Source: Lachnospiraceae bacterium (GTDB lineage: Bacteria; Bacillota; Clostridia; Lachnospirales; Lachnospiraceae). Taken from it: a stretch of 64,000 nucleotides of DNA. The position numbers and the translations under genes were made by a program. Positions 38,411 to 48,835 of the stretch are shown piece after piece. Under the pieces are notes generated by a model, which saw only the letters and a program-made list of their open reading frames with translations, did no database searches and was not told where the DNA came from. Numbering within the stretch: the stretch's first letter is position 1; every line of letters begins with the position of its first letter. Location: the NCBI GenBank assembly GCA_024690825.1, contig JAILOK010000104.1, forward strand, positions 1-64,000. The letters are read 5' to 3'.

Positions 38411-39089
38411 GATCATATTTACCGTCGTAACTGCCGGCGCGCTGCTTTTGAATGCCAAAAGCCTTATGGGAGAATTTCAGGACAGAGTAGCGCTTTACAG
38501 GCCCGGGTTTTCAAACCAGACTACATACATGCCCCAATTTCTTGAAGACGGCAGATATCCGGATGCGCTGCTTCGGGCTCTGATAAGGGATAAGGAGGTT
38601 TCCGTATGGGCTGATTTCAGTCCTTACATTAACTATCCGTCGCACGGACATGATCATTCGGATGACCCTGCCATCGATACATTTTTTTCAAATGAGTACT
38701 ACAGTGACAATAACTACGGACTGTTTTTCAAAAAATACTCGAAGACGGGGGTTGTGGATGAGACACTTCCATCTCCGAAAAAAGTCAGTCAGGCTAAAAT
38801 CGGTAAGATCAGGGACAGGCAGTTTGTATTCTGCGGAAATACCCCGGATATGGAAAGGTATATCTTTCTTCTTAACGAGGATCCGGAGTATGTGAATTCC
38901 TATTTTCATTATTCCTATTTTTATTATTCCTGTGTGGAGGAAGAGGCGTTGAGGGATTATTTCAGGCTCTATATCGCGGATGAGGATATTGAAAATGCGC
39001 AAAGCCTTGTCGCGATCTGGGATGACCATGAAAATCTCTATGTCATGAGCAGGGATTTTTATGAACGGAATATGTCGGATTATTTTTAG
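38379..39089 (+). CDS. Single-TM, probably extracytoplasmic hypothetical protein
   Basis: N-terminal hydrophobic IIKIIFTVVTAGALLLN followed by a ~200-aa hydrophilic domain; overlaps the wzx stop. Confidence 0.7.
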   Translation: MSKVSSNTIIKIIFTVVTAGALLLNAKSLMGEFQDRVALYRPGFSNQTTYMPQFLEDGRYPDALLRALIRDKEVSVWADFSPYINYPSHGHDHSDDPAIDTFFSNEYYSDNNYGLFFKKYSKTGVVDETLPSPKKVSQAKIGKIRDRQFVFCGNTPDMERYIFLLNEDPEYVNSYFHYSYFYYSCVEEEALRDYFRLYIADEDIENAQSLVAIWDDHENLYVMSRDFYERNMSDYF

Positions 39090-39103
39090 ATAAGGCCGGG
39101 ATC

Positions 39104-40618
39104 ATGGATATTAACAGACTTTTATCGACAGTTTCATCCGGTTATTATGTATCGCAGGTGCTTACCATAGTTTTTCTGTGTGCCCTGGGTTATGTATTAA
39201 TATGGGCATTCTGCGCAAAAACTGACAGAATAAGGACTGTACTGCTGTCTTTTCCTGCAGGGCTGTCATTTTACTGTGTCGTGATCTATACGATGCTGGT
39301 CATAAATATAAGGATTTCGGTGCCAGGACTTATCCTTACGGCATTATCTGTCTTTATATCGGCGGCAGCGGGATTAAGCCTTTACAGGAAGAAAAGATCA
39401 GGGGTGTATCTGCCGGATCCGAAGGCTTTTAATAAAAAGGATCTCCTGATACTTACAGCGGGAAGCACAGTTCTGGCCTGCATCGCGGCAAGCGGTCTTT
39501 TGTCGGTGGGCCTTGATAATGACTCGTATTATTATTTTTCCACTTATCCTCAGATGATCATACATAACGGGTGCTTAAAGTATGAATTTGACGTGCTGCT
39601 TACCGATGTCGGACCGGTTGCAGCCGTGATAAACACTCTTCCCTTTGTTTTCGGGTTTTCAAATACATACGGTATACAGCATTTTCTGAATTTTACATTT
39701 CTGATCATTTTTTCATACATTTTGTTTTTCGAGCTTAAAGAGAAGGAACTTTCAGTGCGTATAAGAGGCGTGATCTCCGGCACGGCAGCGGTCTTTCTTG
39801 CAACATGTCCCGCCTACCTTACCACTGCCAAGTGGATCATGGCAGGAGATTATTTTATGGTTTTCTTCTTCCTTCTGGCATATTTCGGATACAGGGATAC
39901 AAAGGATAAGGAAATCGACATGGCTCCGGTCCTTGCGCTCTTTGCCTTCATGGTGACGATGGTACGCCAGGAGGGGCCGGTGATGATCGCTTTTCTCAGT
40001 GTCTGTTTCTGTATTCTTGAGGTTAAAGGACGTCGGATCGCTCTTTTGTATATTTTACCTGCCTTTCTGGCTGCCGGATTATATTATCTGAGAATATTTG
40101 TATTCATAAATGTGAGACCTCTGTATGCTTTTCTGACGAGGCAGAAGGCAGTTCTCATACTTGCCATGCTCCTTGCTGCAGGCATGGGAGTCCTTACGGT
40201 AAAAACCAAAGTGTTTGAAGGCATTCAGAAAAAACTTAAATTATTCATAATACTGGGAGTGATCCTTTTAAACCTTGCAATGCTTGCAGTAAACAGTGAA
40301 AGATACCTGACAAACCTTTATATGTTCTTTATGAATGTAAGGCTGAGAAACGGATGGGGTTATTTTGGATTTGTGTTCTTTATATTTATCGTTCTGAGTG
40401 TTTTATATGCCGTCATTCAAAAAGATAAGGAAATATCATTTTTTGATGTCCTTATGATCGGATATATCCTTATCTCGGTATGTGCCGCATGGGGAAGAGG
40501 AGATCATCTGCGGCTCGGAACCGGAGATTCCGGGAACAGGGTGATGCTTACATCGGTGCCGGTCATCGTGTTTGCCATGACGATGCGAGCGGGAAAGATC
40601 ATCGGCGTACAAAAATAG
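39104..40618 (+). CDS. Polytopic membrane protein (GT-C-like or polymerase candidate)
   Basis: At least ten hydrophobic segments; GLDNDSYYYFSTYPQMIIHNGCLKYEFD acidic loop. Confidence 0.7.
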   Translation: MDINRLLSTVSSGYYVSQVLTIVFLCALGYVLIWAFCAKTDRIRTVLLSFPAGLSFYCVVIYTMLVINIRISVPGLILTALSVFISAAAGLSLYRKKRSGVYLPDPKAFNKKDLLILTAGSTVLACIAASGLLSVGLDNDSYYYFSTYPQMIIHNGCLKYEFDVLLTDVGPVAAVINTLPFVFGFSNTYGIQHFLNFTFLIIFSYILFFELKEKELSVRIRGVISGTAAVFLATCPAYLTTAKWIMAGDYFMVFFFLLAYFGYRDTKDKEIDMAPVLALFAFMVTMVRQEGPVMIAFLSVCFCILEVKGRRIALLYILPAFLAAGLYYLRIFVFINVRPLYAFLTRQKAVLILAMLLAAGMGVLTVKTKVFEGIQKKLKLFIILGVILLNLAMLAVNSERYLTNLYMFFMNVRLRNGWGYFGFVFFIFIVLSVLYAVIQKDKEISFFDVLMIGYILISVCAAWGRGDHLRLGTGDSGNRVMLTSVPVIVFAMTMRAGKIIGVQK

Positions 40619-42257
40619 TACAGCAAGAGGTTTCTGTTTTTTCGTAAGAACTGTTCAGCAGATTTGCAAAGGATCCGTTAAATTCATTCTCGTTCGGAGC
40701 AGGATCTGCTTCTATATCCCCGCATGAATCATAGGAACCCACATCAGCGTTCAGGACAAAAACAAGGTCGGGAGTCCGCTCGGGATATAACACAAGAAAT
40801 TCTGCCAGTCTTTCACTTCCGACCGGGTTTCTCCAGGTCGAAGGCGCCGCCACTCTTTTTTCCGAAGCAAGATATCCCCAGGGCAGAAGCTTTGAAAAGA
40901 GTACATATCCGTCATTTTCCGAATATCTGTTTATATCTTCAAGAACTGACATATAGGTGTCATGGTGTTCGTCTGTTGTCAGAAGACCGAGGGCCGGGCC
41001 TTCGGTGATCCTTGTGTCCAGCCTGGTTAACGGCGCATCACGGTAAACATTGATAAATCTTAAGGCGGCGGTCTGCATCAGAAAGAAGGACAGCGTAAAG
41101 ATCAGTGCCGGACGCACCAGATCGTCGTGTTCTCCGTAAAAATCAAAGATAAAGAGTATCCCGGCAGCGCAGGCTATGCCGTGTCCGATCGAAAGAACAT
41201 ACAGTTCCCCGTTTGAGGAATAGCTGTAGGTCATTGAGACTATGAGTCCTCCGAGAAACAGGGAAACGAAAGTCTTAATATCCTTTTTTTCGCACATGAA
41301 AAAGAGAGGGGCCGCAAACAGGGCAAGAGCAGTGTTCATATAGCCTGTATGACCGAAGGACAGAAAGCAGAAATACAAAAACAGCACAAAATCTGCCGCA
41401 AATATCCAGGGGATAAGCTTCTTAAATCTTGCAGCGACCAGTCCGAGCGCGGAAAGGACAAATGATAAATACCACAGAGGACCGTATACATCGGTAACGG
41501 AATTAAAGAATTTTTTGAAGGGAGCAACAAGGCTTGTCTGATGTTCATCATCAGAAAGGACATATGGAAGAAATCTGAAAAGATTCTCCACGCTGTTTCC
41601 CGAAACATACAGATACAGCACAAACAGCCCAAGAGCCGCGGCCATCCCGAGTGCGGAGAAAATAAGCAGAGACCTCAGATCCTTTTTCTTAAAAGAGAAT
41701 ACAAGCAAAGTAAGCCACAACAGGATAACTCCTATGCAAAGCGAAGGCAGGGCAAGAACGGAAAGGGCCAGGAAAAAGCCGCCCGCAGTCTGACAGATCT
41801 TTCCCTGTTCCATAAAAAGTATCATCGCGAACACAAAGAATTCAAAGGACATCGTATAGTATGAAAGGGCCGCTATACTAAGATGAGCGTAAAAAAGCAT
41901 GAAAAGCGCCATGGCAAGACCGGCAGCCGTACCGGATCTTTTTTTTATTATCTGAAAGGTGATGAATGATAACAAAAGAGTGATGACAACATAAAGGATC
42001 CTGAAATACAGGATGATCCCCGAAGTTCCACCCGATATGGTGACAAAAGCCGCATAGAAGGGGAGGAGGATGAGAGAGGAAAGCTGTGTCGGGAACCAGT
42101 CATGAACAAATATCAGATCGCCCTCAAACAGCCTCTTTGCAGTGGAGATGTAAAAGGGCTCATCAGAGGAACAGAATCCGAAAAAAGCGCGTATGATAAG
42201 GCAGACCGCGCAAAGGGAAAGTATGATATAGGGTATGCAGGTTCTCTTCTTTTCCAT
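40599..42257 (-). CDS. Polytopic membrane protein, GT-C/GT39-like
   Basis: First loop FGFCSSDEPFYISTAKRLFEGDLIFVHDWFPTQL is typical of GT-C enzymes; multiple TM segments. Confidence 0.75.
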   Translation of the reverse strand: MEKKRTCIPYIILSLCAVCLIIRAFFGFCSSDEPFYISTAKRLFEGDLIFVHDWFPTQLSSLILLPFYAAFVTISGGTSGIILYFRILYVVITLLLSFITFQIIKKRSGTAAGLAMALFMLFYAHLSIAALSYYTMSFEFFVFAMILFMEQGKICQTAGGFFLALSVLALPSLCIGVILLWLTLLVFSFKKKDLRSLLIFSALGMAAALGLFVLYLYVSGNSVENLFRFLPYVLSDDEHQTSLVAPFKKFFNSVTDVYGPLWYLSFVLSALGLVAARFKKLIPWIFAADFVLFLYFCFLSFGHTGYMNTALALFAAPLFFMCEKKDIKTFVSLFLGGLIVSMTYSYSSNGELYVLSIGHGIACAAGILFIFDFYGEHDDLVRPALIFTLSFFLMQTAALRFINVYRDAPLTRLDTRITEGPALGLLTTDEHHDTYMSVLEDINRYSENDGYVLFSKLLPWGYLASEKRVAAPSTWRNPVGSERLAEFLVLYPERTPDLVFVLNADVGSYDSCGDIEADPAPNENEFNGSFANLLNSSYEKTETSCCTIFVRR

Positions 42258-42372
42258 ACGAACAGATTATCAAATGAAATGTGGCAAATCAAGCCAAATG
42301 ATGGTACACTGATATGTATGGAAAATATGAAAAAATCCGGACTGCTATGTGAAGATGAGAGGAAATGATGCC

Positions 42373-43683
42373 ATGAAGGTTGCGGTGGCGGGAACAGGAT
42401 ATGTCGGACTGGTGACGGGTGTATGTCTGGCGGAAAACGGACATGATGTTACCTGTGTTGATGTGGATGAAAACAAGATAAAGATGATGCAGGAGGGTAA
42501 ATCTCCGATATATGAGCCCGGGCTGCAGGAGCTTATGACGAAAAATATCGGCAGGCTTACCTTTACCACGGACCATGCCAAAGCATACCGGGATGCTGAG
42601 ATCATTTTCATAGGTGTCGGCACTCCCGAAAAAAAGGACGGATCAGCAAACTTAAGCTATGTGTTTGCTGCGGCTGAAGAGATAGCGCAGAACGCCGAAA
42701 AAGAGTGTGTTGTGGTCATCAAATCTACGGTCCCCATCGGCACGAATGACAGGGTTGAAAATGCGATAAATGAAAAAAGTGCGGGACGGGTAAAGATCCA
42801 TGTGGCCTCAAATCCGGAATTTCTTTCACAGGGTACGGCGGTCAGGGATACTCTTCATGCTTCAAGGATCGTAATAGGTGTTGAGGATGATTTTTCGAGG
42901 GAAAAACTCCTGTCTCTTTATAAGGGGCTTGATGCGCCGGTGGTTGTGACTAACAGGCGTTCGGCGGAAATGATAAAATATGCCTCAAATGATTTCCTGG
43001 CGCTGAAGATATCCTATATCAATGAGATAGCAAATCTGTGCGAAGCGATCGGGGCCGATATAAAGGATGTTGCAAAGGGAATGAGTTATGACGCGCGTAT
43101 AGGCGACAAATTCCTGAATGCCGGCATCGGCTACGGCGGTTCATGTTTTCCGAAAGATACGAAAGCCTTAAGCTGGCTTGCGACATTTAACGATCATGAG
43201 ATAAAGACCGTAAAGGCTGCAATAGAGGTAAATGAAAACCAGAAGCTCCTGCCGGTAAAAAAGGCCGCGAGATATTTTAATGATATGCGGGGTATTACAG
43301 CGGCCGTGCTGGGTCTGACCTTTAAGCCCGGCACCGATGACTTGAGGGAGGCGCCCTCGCTTGTGACGGTACCGATACTTATCGATGACGGCGTGAAGAT
43401 AAGAGCCTGGGATCCGGTGGGTGTTTCAAATTTCAGGAAACAGGTGCCTGAAGGCGTGGAATACTTTGATACAGTTGAGGAGACGCTTAAGGGCGCGGAT
43501 GTATGTTTCATTTTTACGGAGTGGCCGGAGGTTTTAAATCTTGACCCGTCGTTGTTTGTTTCTTTGATGAAAAACCCTGTCGTGATAGATGGCAGGAACT
43601 GTTTTGATGCAGAAAAGATCGCTTCCGTTAAAGGCATGGTATATGACAGCATCGGACGGGCGGTCATTGATACGAGATCATGA
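42373..43683 (+). CDS. ugd: UDP-glucose 6-dehydrogenase
   Basis: MKVAVAGTGYVGLVTGVCLAENGHDVTCVDVDENKI...NPEFLSQGTAVRDTLHASRIVIG...GIGYGGSCFPKDTKAL. Confidence 0.93.
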   Translation: MKVAVAGTGYVGLVTGVCLAENGHDVTCVDVDENKIKMMQEGKSPIYEPGLQELMTKNIGRLTFTTDHAKAYRDAEIIFIGVGTPEKKDGSANLSYVFAAAEEIAQNAEKECVVVIKSTVPIGTNDRVENAINEKSAGRVKIHVASNPEFLSQGTAVRDTLHASRIVIGVEDDFSREKLLSLYKGLDAPVVVTNRRSAEMIKYASNDFLALKISYINEIANLCEAIGADIKDVAKGMSYDARIGDKFLNAGIGYGGSCFPKDTKALSWLATFNDHEIKTVKAAIEVNENQKLLPVKKAARYFNDMRGITAAVLGLTFKPGTDDLREAPSLVTVPILIDDGVKIRAWDPVGVSNFRKQVPEGVEYFDTVEETLKGADVCFIFTEWPEVLNLDPSLFVSLMKNPVVIDGRNCFDAEKIASVKGMVYDSIGRAVIDTRS

Positions 43684-46373
43684 ATAATCGACGATTTCAA
43701 GTTATATCTGTTTTTGCCGCGGGGCTGATCACAGCCGTGATCTTCCTGTCTGTCCTGGCTGTAAAGGGCATATGGCCGTTTGGGGCAAGTACCATAGATT
43801 ATTATGATATGGGACAGACAAATGCGCCGCTTTACTACCATCTCTGGGATTTTCTCCATTTCAAAGGTCCGCTTTTTTATACCCCTTTTCTTGACGGAGG
43901 ACAGAATCTTTCCATGGCATCCGCCATACAGTGGAATATTTCTGTATACAATCTCTTTTATTATTTGATACCGAGGAGCCTGTGCTTCCGGTCTCTTTCT
44001 CTTTTTACGGGACTAAGACTTGTTTTTATGTCCGTGAACATGTGTATTTTTCTGGTGAGTCAGCCGGGACGGTTCAGAGCGGATCGTTTTTCGGAAACAG
44101 ACGGGTCTGAAAGAAACATCAGGGATGTCAAAACGAGCGCAGCGGTCTGTATTGCCATGAGTGTCTGTTATGGTTTATGCGGTTACACCCTTACACACTA
44201 TACCATTACAACATATCTTGATACTGCCGCGCTTTTCCCGCTTCTGATGCTCACACTGTTCCGCGTTCTGCAAAACAGCGATGATATTTGTATCGGGAAA
44301 AAGATAAAAATAAAAAGAACAGCGGTCTATTCGCTGTGTCTCGGATATATGACCGCACTAAGTTATTATCTGGGTTTCATGGATCTGATTTTCATACTTC
44401 TCGTTTCAGGGACCTGCATCTTTCTGATCGTCCCGAAGGAGGAAAGGGGGACGGTGTCGGCAAAACTTGTAACGGGAACCGTCCTTGGACTTTTGATATC
44501 TGCTTTTATCCTTCTTCCCGCGGCTCTTCAGATGACGACATCATCAAGATTTAATTCAAATATGGAAGGGTCGGTTTTCGGAACGCTGAAGGACATCCTG
44601 TGGGCTATCGGAGCGGATATGTATTATATCAAGGGCTTTGCAGTCTTTGGCTGTTTCTTTGCCGCTGCTTTCATTATCACGGGACTTTTCCGGTTCAGGA
44701 AGGAAAAAAGGATAAATCTTTTTCTGTGCCTTTTCTGTTTTTATCCGTGCGCTCTCATCATCTTTGAATCCATAAACCTGCTGTGGCATATGGGCACTTA
44801 TTATCATTATCCGATAAGATGCGGATATCTCATTCCGTTTGTCCTGCTTGCGGCGGGTGCGTACTTTGCCGAAAAGCAGGCGGACAGGATACAGGCCGGC
44901 AGTCAGTATTTCCCGGTTACCGGTTATATTATCTTTGCCGCACTGGCTGTTATTCTTGCCGTTGCGGTCTTGAGAATATATACCGGACACGGGGTATGGG
45001 AGATACATGATCTGTTTAAGGTGTATCTGATCTTTGCCGCTGTCATGTTTTGCATATATTTTGTCTTTATAATCTTTAAAAGACCGGACGGGGCGTTATT
45101 CTTTCTTGCCGCAGAACTGTTTGTCGGTGCATTTATCGGATACGGAATGCCGAATTTTACGGATGTCTTTTCATCCGATCCGGAACAGTCCGGAGCATAT
45201 GTAGAGACAGCGCTTGACCTTAAGGATGATTTGGGGATAGAGGAAAGCACCCTCGATCGTATTAAAAATCCGGATACCATGCTCAATACGAATTACGGGA
45301 TGGTGATCCGCCGCGCAACAGTCGGGGGATGGGCAAATACGGCAAGAAGAGATCATCTTGATGCCACAATGGCGTTTGGATACAACGCGCATTTCATGCG
45401 GATCCTTGACAGCGGAGGAACCGTCTTTTCGGATGCCCTGCTGCATGTGACACAGACCCTTACCTGCAGGGACGAACTGTATACAAAAAAAGCGTACGAA
45501 AAAATAAAGCAGTCGGGGGATTATTCGCTGTTTGACAATAAATACATACTGCCGTCCGTGATGTTCACAAAAGAAGATTTTGCGGGAGCATTTAAGCCCG
45601 GAACGGATGCCGCAAAAATAACAAATGCGTACTATGCGGCCCTGTATGAAGGCTGCACCGGATCAGGACCGCGAAACGAAGAGATAGCGGAATATCACGA
45701 TGAAATGAAGCTGCATGTTGACGGTATTAAAGCTCTGTATCTGCATGGAGGAAGCGGAGAAGAGATACGGGTGAACGGAAGAAGCATCCCGGTTCCGACC
45801 ATAGGTCATCCGGACAATAAGGAATATCCGGCTCCCTTCAATTCCAATCTGCTTTATCTTGGAATATATGAGAATGAGGATGTAAAGATCGAGGGTGTTA
45901 AGGAAGAGGCAAAGATATTGTCGGTCGATCTTTTAATGCTCGAGGAACTCTGCAGTATCTGCTCCGGCAAGATACCCGTGGAGTTTTCAAACGGATCATA
46001 CAGCTTTACCGTGACGGCAGACAGCGCAAAGCAGGCTCTTGTGCCGCTGACCTTCGACAGGGGCTTTAAGGCATATGTGAACGGAAAAAAGACCCGGGTA
46101 AGAAATGTCGACGAAATGTTTATGGGAATACCGCTTGAAGAAGGAACGAACGAAGTAAGACTGGAATTTAAGCCCTTTGGCTTTACTGCCGGAATTATCG
46201 TCAGTACCGCAGGACTGATCCTTGCACTGTTCGTACTTCCGTTTTTTGATGAAAAACGGTTCGGAAACGCGTGCCGGATCCTTACGGGAGCGGTATTTGC
46301 GGCTGCACTGACGGTTTTCTATATTATCCCGATAGGTGCATTTATCGTGCACCAGATATTAAAGAGGATATGA
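43680..46373 (+). CDS. YfhO-family membrane protein (GT-C-like)
   Basis: 897 aa, many TM; DYYDMGQTNAPLYYHLWDFLHFKGPLFYTPFLDGGQNLSMASAIQWNISVYNLFYYLIPR; C-term QALVPLTFDRGFKAYVNGKKTRVRNVDEMFMGIPLEEGTNEVRLEF. Confidence 0.9.
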   Translation: MNNRRFQVISVFAAGLITAVIFLSVLAVKGIWPFGASTIDYYDMGQTNAPLYYHLWDFLHFKGPLFYTPFLDGGQNLSMASAIQWNISVYNLFYYLIPRSLCFRSLSLFTGLRLVFMSVNMCIFLVSQPGRFRADRFSETDGSERNIRDVKTSAAVCIAMSVCYGLCGYTLTHYTITTYLDTAALFPLLMLTLFRVLQNSDDICIGKKIKIKRTAVYSLCLGYMTALSYYLGFMDLIFILLVSGTCIFLIVPKEERGTVSAKLVTGTVLGLLISAFILLPAALQMTTSSRFNSNMEGSVFGTLKDILWAIGADMYYIKGFAVFGCFFAAAFIITGLFRFRKEKRINLFLCLFCFYPCALIIFESINLLWHMGTYYHYPIRCGYLIPFVLLAAGAYFAEKQADRIQAGSQYFPVTGYIIFAALAVILAVAVLRIYTGHGVWEIHDLFKVYLIFAAVMFCIYFVFIIFKRPDGALFFLAAELFVGAFIGYGMPNFTDVFSSDPEQSGAYVETALDLKDDLGIEESTLDRIKNPDTMLNTNYGMVIRRATVGGWANTARRDHLDATMAFGYNAHFMRILDSGGTVFSDALLHVTQTLTCRDELYTKKAYEKIKQSGDYSLFDNKYILPSVMFTKEDFAGAFKPGTDAAKITNAYYAALYEGCTGSGPRNEEIAEYHDEMKLHVDGIKALYLHGGSGEEIRVNGRSIPVPTIGHPDNKEYPAPFNSNLLYLGIYENEDVKIEGVKEEAKILSVDLLMLEELCSICSGKIPVEFSNGSYSFTVTADSAKQALVPLTFDRGFKAYVNGKKTRVRNVDEMFMGIPLEEGTNEVRLEFKPFGFTAGIIVSTAGLILALFVLPFFDEKRFGNACRILTGAVFAAALTVFYIIPIGAFIVHQILKRI

Positions 46374-46390
46374 GCTCTTTTAGTCTGACT

Positions 46391-46419
46391 TTGAAATAAA
46401 CCACAAAATATGGTATAAT
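46391..46419 (+). promoter_or_regulatory. Candidate internal promoter of the CDP-sugar module
   Basis: TTGAAA (46391-46396), 17-bp spacer, TG-G-TATAAT (46414-46419), then TTTGGAG and ATG 46441. Confidence 0.65.
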
Positions 46420-46440
46420 TTCTTTTTGGAGTGTGGATTT

Positions 46441-47502
46441 ATGGGATTGGAATTTTATAAAGGAAAAAGAGTACTTATAACAGGCCATACAGGCTTTAAG
46501 GGAACCTGGCTTTCAAAGATACTTTTGGATGCCGGAGCAAAGGTGAGCGGACTGTCGCTTGACAGTGATACGGTGCCGTCACTTTATGAACTGACCGGGA
46601 TAGGAAAACATATCGAAGAGAGCATATTCGATATCAGGGATTACGGAGCGACTTTAAGCATCGTTAGAACCCGAAAGCCCGATATAGTCTTTCATATGGC
46701 CGCACAGCCTATCGTCAGGATCTCCTATGAGGAACCGGTAAGGACTTTTCAGACAAATGTCATGGGAACGGTAAACATTCTCGATGCGGTAAGAAGAACT
46801 GACAGTGTTCGCTCCTTTGTGAATGTGACCACTGACAAGGTTTACCTGAATGAGGATAAGGGAACTCCCTTTACTGAGGATATGCCGCTTGACGGGTATG
46901 ACCCTTATTCAAACAGCAAATCCTGCTCGGAGCTGGTCACCCATTCCTACAGAAATTCATTTTTTAACGGAAGGACATGTTCGATATCTACCGTAAGAGC
47001 CGGAAATGTGATCGGAGGGGGAGATTTTTCAAAGGACAGGATAATCCCCGACTGCGTCAGGGCGGCCCTTAACGGTGAAGAGATAATCGTCAGAAATCCG
47101 GGATCCATCAGGCCCTTCCAGCATGTACTGGAGCCTCTGTTTGCATATCTTCTGATAGCGGAAAAGCAGTTCGGACACAAGGAACTGGAAGGGGCATACA
47201 ACGTAGGGCCGAAGCTTTCCGACTGTATAACCACCGGAGAGATCACCGAAATGTTTGTGAAAAACTGGGGGCATGATCTCAAGTGGATAGACAGATCTGA
47301 CAAGGGACCCCATGAGGCGAACTTCCTCAGACTTGACTGCACAAAGGTTCAGGAAACTTTCGGATGGAAACCTGTATGGAACATCAAAAGAGCGGTTACG
47401 GAAACCGTTAACTGGACAAAGGTTTACGCAAACGGCGGAGATGTGGTTGCGGAAATGGAGCGGGAAATAAACGAATTTATAAAGGATCGGGAAAATGTTT
47501 GA
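46441..47502 (+). CDS. rfbG: CDP-glucose 4,6-dehydratase
   Basis: FYKGKRVLITGHTGFKGTWLSKILLDAGAKVSGLSL...VFHMAAQPIVRISYEEPVRTFQTNVMGTVNILDAVR. Confidence 0.93.
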   Translation: MGLEFYKGKRVLITGHTGFKGTWLSKILLDAGAKVSGLSLDSDTVPSLYELTGIGKHIEESIFDIRDYGATLSIVRTRKPDIVFHMAAQPIVRISYEEPVRTFQTNVMGTVNILDAVRRTDSVRSFVNVTTDKVYLNEDKGTPFTEDMPLDGYDPYSNSKSCSELVTHSYRNSFFNGRTCSISTVRAGNVIGGGDFSKDRIIPDCVRAALNGEEIIVRNPGSIRPFQHVLEPLFAYLLIAEKQFGHKELEGAYNVGPKLSDCITTGEITEMFVKNWGHDLKWIDRSDKGPHEANFLRLDCTKVQETFGWKPVWNIKRAVTETVNWTKVYANGGDVVAEMEREINEFIKDRENV

Positions 47503-48835
47503 ACAGATGAATGAAAATGAGGCCAGGGAAAAGATCCTTGATCTGGTGGCCGAATACGCAAGGAAATACAAATGCACGAAGGAGCCGTTCAAAGAAGGGG
47601 ACAGGATACCGTACGCGGCAAGGGTCTACGATGAGAAGGAAATGGTAAATCTTGTGGACAGCGCGCTGGAGTTCTGGCTCACGGCCGGCAGATATACCGA
47701 TGAATTTGAAAAAAGATTTGCGGATTATCTCGGGATCAGATATGTTTCAGTGGTCAATTCCGGATCGTCGGCAAATCTTTGCGCATTTATGGCTCTGACA
47801 TCTCCGCTTCTGGGAGAGCGGAGAGTTAAAAGAGGCGATGAGGTGATAACCGTCGCGGCCGGTTTTCCCACAACCGTGGCTCCCATACTTCAGTACGGCG
47901 CAGTGCCCGTATTTTTGGATGTGACGATACCCGGATACAATATCGATACGGATCTTCTTGAAGAGGCTGTAAGCAGCAGGACCAAAGCCGTAATGATAGC
48001 GCATACGCTGGGCAATCCCTTCGATCTAAAAAAGGTAAAGGATTTCTGTGACCGTCACGGACTGTGGCTTGTTGAGGATAACTGCGATGCTTTGGGATCG
48101 GAATATACAATGGACGGAAAAACATACCTTACCGGTACTGTGGGAGATATCGGCACCAGCAGCTTTTATCCTCCTCATCATATGACCATGGGCGAGGGAG
48201 GAGCTGTTTATACTAATGATCCGACACTCCACAGGATCATAAGATCCATGAGAGACTGGGGAAGGGACTGCATGTGCCCTCCGGGAACGGATAATTTCTG
48301 CGGACACAGATATGACGGACAATACGGTACCCTGCCGAAGGGATATGATCACAAATATGTATATTCGCATTTAGGTTACAACCTTAAGGCAACCGATATG
48401 CAGACAGCCGTCGGGGTTGCGCAGCTGGAAAAATTCCCGTCCTTCGTAAAAAGAAGAAGGGAGAATTTTAACAGGATCTATGAAGGTTTGAAGGATGTCT
48501 CGGACAGGCTCATCCTGCCGGAGGCCACGGAAAATTCAAATCCGTCATGGTTTGGCTTCCTGATGACCGTTAGAGACGGTATTTCAAGGGAAAAGGTTGT
48601 GCGTTACACAGAGGATAAAGGAGTTCAGACGAGAATGCTCTTTTCCGGCAACCTTATCTGCCACCCCTGTTTTGACGAGTACCGTGAGGATAAAAGCGCG
48701 TACAGGGTAATATCGGATCTTAAAAACACAGATACCATCATGAACAGTTCCTTCTGGATCGGCACCTATCCCGGAATGGATGAAGACAGGATAGATTATA
48801 TGGTAAAGACCATAAAAGAGGCTCTTACAGTATGA
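47495..48835 (+). CDS. rfbH: RfbH/DdhC-like CDP-6-deoxyhexulose 3-dehydrase (PLP, DegT fold)
   Basis: IPYAARVYDEKEMVNLVDSALEFWLTAGRYTDEFEKRFADYLGIRYVSVVNSGSSANLCAF...SFYPPHHMTMGEGGAV: His (PPHHMTMGEGG) replaces the PLP Lys, as in E1/RfbH enzymes. Confidence 0.93.
   Translation: MFEQMNENEAREKILDLVAEYARKYKCTKEPFKEGDRIPYAARVYDEKEMVNLVDSALEFWLTAGRYTDEFEKRFADYLGIRYVSVVNSGSSANLCAFMALTSPLLGERRVKRGDEVITVAAGFPTTVAPILQYGAVPVFLDVTIPGYNIDTDLLEEAVSSRTKAVMIAHTLGNPFDLKKVKDFCDRHGLWLVEDNCDALGSEYTMDGKTYLTGTVGDIGTSSFYPPHHMTMGEGGAVYTNDPTLHRIIRSMRDWGRDCMCPPGTDNFCGHRYDGQYGTLPKGYDHKYVYSHLGYNLKATDMQTAVGVAQLEKFPSFVKRRRENFNRIYEGLKDVSDRLILPEATENSNPSWFGFLMTVRDGISREKVVRYTEDKGVQTRMLFSGNLICHPCFDEYREDKSAYRVISDLKNTDTIMNSSFWIGTYPGMDEDRIDYMVKTIKEALTV

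Noticed and set aside
37670-38458. 262-aa minus-strand ORF opposite wzx copy 2
   Set aside because: Shadow ORF opposite a recognised flippase.
42282-42310. Possible promoter TGGCAA-17-TGG-TACACT upstream of ugd
   Set aside because: The -10 is plausible with extended TGG but the -35 match is weak; kept out of the feature list.
42102-42368. 88-aa plus-strand ORF in front of ugd
   Set aside because: Mostly antisense to the GT39-like gene start; no motif; ugd start at 42373 is sufficient.
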